Positions 14,818 through 18,639 of a DNA stretch of 18,639 bases are shown here, in pieces. The position numbers were made by a program, and so were the translations under genes. Origin of the DNA: Cyanobacteria bacterium UBA1221 (GTDB taxonomy: Bacteria; Cyanobacteriota; Vampirovibrionia; Gastranaerophilales; Gastranaerophilaceae); assembly GCA_002309425.1 (NCBI GenBank), contig DBXD01000033.1:6244-24882 (forward strand), written 5' to 3'. Position 1 is the first letter of the stretch. Every line of letters starts with the position of its first letter. The notes under the pieces were generated by a model. It ran no database searches, had not been told where the DNA came from, and worked only from the letters and a program-made list of their open reading frames with translations.

Positions 14818-15033
14818 TTATTTTAGTCTGAATGTTATTCTGCCTCTTGATAAGTCATATGGCGTCATTTCAACTTTTACACGGTCGCCTGGTAATATTC
14901 TTATGAAATTTTTTCTTATCTTACCTGATATGTGTGCCAGAATTTCATGGTCATTTTCCAGTTTTACTCTGAACATAGCATTCGGCATCGATTCAATAAT
15001 TGTACCTTCTATTTCGATAACGTCTTTTGACAT
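14818..15033 (-). CDS. infA: Translation initiation factor IF-1
   Basis: IF-1 binds the 30S A site during initiation. The 71-residue product is a single OB fold with the typical start MSKDVIEIEGTIIESMPNAM, then FRVKLENDHEILAHISGKIR, KNFIRILPGDRVKVEMTPYD and LSRGRITFR. GAGGA lies about 6 bases before the ATG. It is the first gene of the ribosomal operon here: upstream there is no map, adk or secY, only a 322-bp gap with a candidate promoter and then the terminator of an unrelated operon. Confidence 0.98.
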   Translation of the reverse strand: MSKDVIEIEGTIIESMPNAMFRVKLENDHEILAHISGKIRKNFIRILPGDRVKVEMTPYDLSRGRITFRLK

Positions 15034-15313
15034 ATATTCCTCATTTTCGGCTTAGTATTTACATGTACACAGTACACCCTTTACAGGGTCTTTTTTTATA
15101 ATACTTGCAAAATATTTGAATGCAAGCGGTATAATTGAAATTTAGGGGAATATTTAGTTTAAGTTTTTTGATTGTTTTTTTAATAAAGGCACTCTTTCAG
15201 CATTAATAAGACTGTTAAATTAGCTTATTTAATGCAACTTTTGACGGTTAATGTAAATTTTTCTTAACATTTCTTATGAGTATATTTTTAAATAAACAAA
15301 TGTCCCTGTTAAT
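15034..15313. other. Gene-free upstream region of the infA operon
   Basis: I see no coding region here. It is AT-rich and contains, near infA, a short hairpin ACCCT-GTAA-AGGGT (about 15074-15087) that would sit in the transcript leader, a GTAC-containing palindrome (about 15064-15074), and the promoter and inverted repeat listed separately. A TATAAT on the plus strand (15129-15134) has no gene to serve. The part from 15140 to 15313 shows nothing distinctive. Confidence 0.5.
15098..15126 (-). promoter_or_regulatory. Candidate infA operon promoter overlapped by an inverted repeat
   Basis: On the minus strand TTGCAT (15125-15120), a 16-base spacer and TATTAT (15103-15098; 5/6) give a start near 15090, some 55 bases before the infA ATG. 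CTTGCA (15104-15109) and TGCAAG (15121-15126) form a 6-bp inverted repeat with an 11-base centre, lying on the -35 element and next to the -10, a layout expected for a repressor site. The regulator is unknown. Confidence 0.4.
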
Positions 15314-15342
15314 AAAAAACCCGATTTATCTAATCGGGTTTT
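15314..15342 (-). terminator. Intrinsic terminator of the ligA-SIMPL operon
   Basis: CCCGATT and AATCGGG form a 7-bp stem around TATCT; on the minus strand a run of six T residues follows. It begins 14 bp past the SIMPL-domain gene stop and separates it from the infA operon. Confidence 0.88.
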
Positions 15343-15355
15343 CATTACTAATTTA

Positions 15356-16108
15356 TTACTTAATAAAATATTCAGCATTCAGGTTCGCATAAATTTTTAT
15401 AACACCGCTCTGTATCGGTGTCGATACCTGAGGCGCAGCAGCTTCCATAGCACCGTCAGCTGCCATCAAATTTTTGGACAATCTGTATGTTACACGATTT
15501 GAACTGTTTTCGGAACAGCTTATGTTCATATTTTTCACACCGGTTACATATGTACCGGAAGCTTTTGCAACAATATCCACTCTGTTTTTTGCCTTTTGTG
15601 ATGCTTGTGCCAATAATTCGTTACACTTATTTTCGTAATTTGAAACGGAAAATCTCAAATCATTCACGTCCGTTGCACCCAAAGAAATTGCCTTGTCAAT
15701 TATACTGCCTGTTTTATCGATGTTTTTCGTATGCACAATAATACTGTTTGAAACTTCATACTTATCAAGTATCTTTTTATTGTTGTTATATACATATACA
15801 GGTCTCGCAGAATAATCCGCTGTCTTAATATAATCCCCGTTTTGAGAATTTATCATTAGTTTTAATGCTGAATACACATTGTCCGAAACTGTCTTATTTT
15901 CGTTTGCCGCTTTTTGTAAAGACTTATTATCTTTAGTCTTTACCGCAATATTAATTTCAACAGTATCCGGAGAAACCTCATCGTTTGCATTTGTACTGAC
16001 CGAGATAAATCCTCTTTCTGGGGCATTATTATCAGCGGCATTACCCGATATTGCCAAACCGGACACAAATATACCTGCAAGAATTGCAGACAAAATAATC
16101 TTTTTCAT
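15356..16108 (-). CDS. Periplasmic SIMPL-domain (DUF541) protein
   Basis: A 250-residue precursor with signal peptide MKKIILSAILAGIFVSGLAI continuing SGNA, cleaved near residue 24-25, so probably periplasmic or surface-located. The remainder reads as a SIMPL domain: the opening GFISVSTNANDEVSPDTVEI then NIAVKTKDNKSLQKAANEN is the typical start (SVSG.G.....PD.A.I...V.T...T...A...N), and the middle has the DKYEVSNSIIVHTKNIDKTG and IDKAISLGATDVNDLRFSVS blocks. A run of Ala near 217-225 precedes the last strands. Family function is poorly defined, with links to envelope stress; no enzymatic residues are claimed. AAGGAG lies 7 bases before the ATG, 15 bp past the preceding gene, so it is the last gene of the ligA operon. 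Confidence 0.85.
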   Translation of the reverse strand: MKKIILSAILAGIFVSGLAISGNAADNNAPERGFISVSTNANDEVSPDTVEINIAVKTKDNKSLQKAANENKTVSDNVYSALKLMINSQNGDYIKTADYSARPVYVYNNNKKILDKYEVSNSIIVHTKNIDKTGSIIDKAISLGATDVNDLRFSVSNYENKCNELLAQASQKAKNRVDIVAKASGTYVTGVKNMNISCSENSSNRVTYRLSKNLMAADGAMEAAAPQVSTPIQSGVIKIYANLNAEYFIK

Positions 16109-16123
16109 AAAATACTCCTTATA

Positions 16124-16579
16124 TTATAAATGCTTTTCATTAATATTATTTATATTATCGGTTGCAGATGAAGTATCTTCTTTCTGCTCAGGCTGAATAT
16201 CTTTTTTTATAATTTTTATATCGTTTGATTTTAATACCATAGCATTCAAGCGTTGAGCTTGTCTTTGCATCTTAATTCTTTCCATTAGGAATCTCATTTC
16301 CTCATCGCTCAACTCCGAAGGAGGCTGAAAAGATATTGCAAACCGTCTGTCATTGAGTAAATAAACACTTATTGCAAGCATTGCCCACAATAAAATCCCC
16401 TGCCACAATGCGATTTCCGGCAAAGCTATATAATTTGCGCCCAAATAATTCCACAAATATTGGGCAACTTTACCCGGAAAAATTACAAATCCGGCAAACA
16501 AACACACTACAACAAAACTTGCAAGTAATATTCCCCTTATACCTGATATTTGTATTACTTTTGGGCCTTTTCTACTCAT
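16124..16579 (-). CDS. Two-helix membrane protein of unknown function
   Basis: I do not recognise this 151-residue protein. It has a short basic N-terminus (MSRKGPKV), a hydrophobic helix at about 13-35 (GIRGILLASFVVVCLFAGFV), a loop containing FPGKVAQYLWNYLGANYIAL, and a second helix at about 56-75 (EIALWQGILLWAMLAISVYL). A charged tail of some 75 residues follows, with a likely amphipathic helix SDEEMRFLMERIKMQRQAQR and a Lys/Asn-rich end. The helices suggest an inner-membrane hairpin with both ends in the cytoplasm. Its ATG overlaps the ligA stop by 8 bases, so it is translated with ligA, and the SIMPL-domain gene follows 15 bp later, which suggests an envelope role by proximity to that gene only. 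Confidence 0.8.
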   Translation of the reverse strand: MSRKGPKVIQISGIRGILLASFVVVCLFAGFVIFPGKVAQYLWNYLGANYIALPEIALWQGILLWAMLAISVYLLNDRRFAISFQPPSELSDEEMRFLMERIKMQRQAQRLNAMVLKSNDIKIIKKDIQPEQKEDTSSATDNINNINEKHL

Positions 16580-18572
16580 TACTTACCTCTTTTCCTTCCT
16601 GACTTATCATTTCAAGAAAATCTTTTTCTGTCAAGATTTGAATACCCAGAGAAATTGCTTTATCCAATTTCGAACCCGCACTTTCCCCTGCAAGCACATA
16701 TGACGTATTTTTTGAAACGGACGATGAAGTCTGCCCGCCATGTAATTTTATTATATCACCAGCCTCGTTTCTTGTCATGTTTTCCAACGTTCCCGTAAGC
16801 ACAAAAGTTTTGCCCTTAAATATATCGGAAGCCGCCTGCTGTGCGGGTTCTGGCTCTAAGCCCAGACTCTTTAATTCTCTTAACAGTGTAACATTTTTCG
16901 GATTTTTGAAAAATTCTTCGATTTCTTTTGCCGTCAGCTCCCCTATACCGTTAAGTTCTTTTAACTCATCGAAAGTCGCCGACTGAACTTTTTCCAAAGT
17001 TCCAAAGGCTCTGGCAATAATATCTGCCGTTTCTTTTCCGATATTCTTTATATTAAGAGCGGTTATAAATCTTTTCAGAGGTCTGTTTTTGCTTGCCTGA
17101 ACCGCCTTAAACATATTATCCGCAGATTTTTCTTTTACCAAATCCAGCTTCATAAAATCATCTGTTGTCAATTTGTATAAATCAGCAGGAGTCCGTACCA
17201 TACCCTTATTATATAACTGTTCAATAACCGACGGGCCGAGGGAATCAATATCCATAGCATCTTTAGATACCCAATACTCCAGCTTGGCCCTTATCTGACC
17301 TGCACAGTCCGGGTTTGTGCAATACAAATTCACTTCCCCCTCAAATGTTTCCAATCTGTGACCGCAAACAGGGCAATTTTCGGGAGGAGTATAAACGGAC
17401 CTTGATTCGTGGTTAGGGGTTTCCACTACCTTTATAACCTTAGGTATAATTTCTGCCGCTTTTTTAATTAAAACAGTATCACCTATTCTCAAATCAAGCC
17501 GTTTTATTTCATCAAAATTATGCAGAGTTGCTCTTGAAACAGTGCTGCCCGCCAACTGCACGGGCTTAAAATTAGCGACAGGAGTAATTGCACCCGTTTT
17601 ACCGACACCCAGCTCGATATTTTCAACAACGGTAGTAACCTCTTCCGGCGGGAATTTAAAGGCCGTTGCCCATTTTGGAGCACGGGACGTAAAACCTAAA
17701 TCCTCCTGCACCGATATTTTATTGACCTTTATAACAACTCCGTCAGTGGCATAATCCAAATCAAACCGCTTATTTTCCCACTCTTTACAATAAGCTATTG
17801 CCTCATCCGCATTTCTGCATAATTTTATGTTCGGATTAACTTTAAAACCCTGTTCTTTCATATACATTATGCTTTCGTAATGGGTTTTGGGCGGATTATC
17901 CAACCCCTCTGCAACAAGAGTATAAGTAAACATTGACAAATCTCTTTTGGCCGTAATCGTACTGTCCAGCTGTCTTAGAGAACCCGCCGCAGCGTTGCGG
18001 GGGTTTGCAAAAAGTTTATCGCCGTTCATAAGATTTTCGGCATTAAGTTTTTCAAAAGAAGATTTCGGCATATAAATTTCGCCCCTGACATCAAGGCTGA
18101 CTCTGTCTTTCAACTTTAACGGAATTGCCTTAATCGTTTTCAGGTTTTGGGTAATTTCTTCTCCCGTAATACCGTCACCACGGGTTACACCTCTTATAAA
18201 TACACCGTTTTCATATGTCAGAGCAATCGCCAAACCATCAATTTTTAATTCACACACCAGTTCTATATCGTTTCCGTACTCTTTGGTAATCTTTTCATAC
18301 CATTTTTTTAAATCGTCATAGTTATAGGTATTATCAAGACTGTAAAGCCTGTGAGTATGGGTAAACGGTAAAAACCTTTCACTGACAGAACCCACCCTCT
18401 GTGTCGGACTATCCGGTGTAATCAGCTCAGGATGCTCCGACTCAATCTGTTTTAATTCGGCAAAAAGTTTGTCATATTCATAATCGCTGATTGTCGGATT
18501 GTCATTGACATAATAGTTATAATTGTGTTTATTAATTTCGTCTTTTAAAAACTGTAATCTTATGTTAATCAT
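16572..18572 (-). CDS. ligA: NAD+-dependent DNA ligase
   Basis: LigA seals nicks in replication and repair using NAD+. At 666 residues it is full length. In order: the Ia domain with SDYEYDKLFAEL near 29-40; the adenylation domain with CELKIDGLA, whose Lys110 is the nucleotide-accepting residue; FANPRNAAAGSLRQLD near 188-203; DGVVIKVN near 277-284; KWATAFKFPPEE near 300-311; an OB domain; a zinc finger with Cys400, Cys403, Cys418 and Cys423; helix-hairpin-helix repeats (ALNIKNIGKETA and ELNGIGELTAKEI); and a C-terminal BRCT domain from about 585 (FKGKTFVLTGTLENMTRNEA). AGGGA lies 8 bases before the ATG. It leads a tight cluster with the two genes downstream. Confidence 0.98.
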   Translation of the reverse strand: MINIRLQFLKDEINKHNYNYYVNDNPTISDYEYDKLFAELKQIESEHPELITPDSPTQRVGSVSERFLPFTHTHRLYSLDNTYNYDDLKKWYEKITKEYGNDIELVCELKIDGLAIALTYENGVFIRGVTRGDGITGEEITQNLKTIKAIPLKLKDRVSLDVRGEIYMPKSSFEKLNAENLMNGDKLFANPRNAAAGSLRQLDSTITAKRDLSMFTYTLVAEGLDNPPKTHYESIMYMKEQGFKVNPNIKLCRNADEAIAYCKEWENKRFDLDYATDGVVIKVNKISVQEDLGFTSRAPKWATAFKFPPEEVTTVVENIELGVGKTGAITPVANFKPVQLAGSTVSRATLHNFDEIKRLDLRIGDTVLIKKAAEIIPKVIKVVETPNHESRSVYTPPENCPVCGHRLETFEGEVNLYCTNPDCAGQIRAKLEYWVSKDAMDIDSLGPSVIEQLYNKGMVRTPADLYKLTTDDFMKLDLVKEKSADNMFKAVQASKNRPLKRFITALNIKNIGKETADIIARAFGTLEKVQSATFDELKELNGIGELTAKEIEEFFKNPKNVTLLRELKSLGLEPEPAQQAASDIFKGKTFVLTGTLENMTRNEAGDIIKLHGGQTSSSVSKNTSYVLAGESAGSKLDKAISLGIQILTEKDFLEMISQEGKEVSNE

Positions 18573-18597
18573 ATAAATATCCCTAAAATCTCAAATT

Positions 18598-18639
18598 TTA
18601 CATTACCATCAACAATTCTCTGATAACTTTTGTAGCAAC
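18598..18639 (-). CDS. 3' end of an unidentified upstream gene
   Basis: The last 42 bases read on the minus strand as 13 codons, VATKVIRELLMVM, then TAA, 25 bp before the ligA start. The close spacing and unbroken codons fit the tail of another gene in the ligA operon, but the fragment is too short to identify or to exclude chance. Confidence 0.4.
   Translation of the reverse strand, partial: VATKVIRELLMVM

Noticed and set aside
15075..15097. Plus-strand terminator-like hairpin ACCCT/AGGGT with seven T residues
   Set aside because: The stem is only 5 bp, and no plus-strand gene ends nearby; it is better read as a small hairpin in the infA leader.
15129..15134. TATAAT on the plus strand upstream of infA
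   Set aside because: There is no well-spaced -35 and no plus-strand gene downstream; AT-rich chance match is likely.

Overview
The window comes from a low-GC bacterium with Gram-negative envelope features. All supported genes lie on the minus strand, so transcription runs from high to low coordinates. Three things point to a non-photosynthetic relative of Cyanobacteria (Vampirovibrionia/Melainabacteria, perhaps gut Gastranaerophilales). The ribosomal cluster infA-rpmJ-rpsM-rpsK-rpsD-rpoA-rplQ-truA-rplM-rpsI resembles the cyanobacterial run rpoA-rplQ-truA-rplM-rpsI. The efp-accB linkage is also typical of that lineage. EF-P and RpoA read as cyanobacteria-like. This placement rests on recall of gene order and sequence style, not on a search.

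Layout from high to low coordinates. At 18639-15356 there is the tail of an unidentified gene, then ligA (NAD+ DNA ligase), a two-helix membrane protein of unknown function and a periplasmic SIMPL-domain protein, closed by a terminator. At 15126-9535 lies the ribosomal/transcription operon from infA to rpsI, ending in a strong terminator. Its spacers before rpsM, rpsD and rpoA are unusually long and contain hairpins that may be regulatory. At 9420-8935 there is a small secreted TRL-like protein, a terminator and a compact tRNA-Gly(CCC) gene with its own near-consensus promoter. At 8934-8478 a 457-bp gene-free stretch carries a 20-bp copy of the tRNA 3' end, several hairpins and a candidate promoter. 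At 8477-2277 a 2066-residue autotransporter fills a third of the window. At 2166-1 are efp, accB and the 5' two-thirds of accC (protein synthesis and fatty-acid synthesis).

Most of the window is housekeeping. The accessory part is 8.0-9.5 kb plus the autotransporter. The autotransporter has a passenger of 25 GGA[I/V]...FxxN units like Chlamydia polymorphic membrane proteins. Ten successive units (2-11) match the next ten (12-21) one for one, which reveals an internal segmental duplication of about 1 kb. I see no CRISPR array, transposase, integrase or phage gene.
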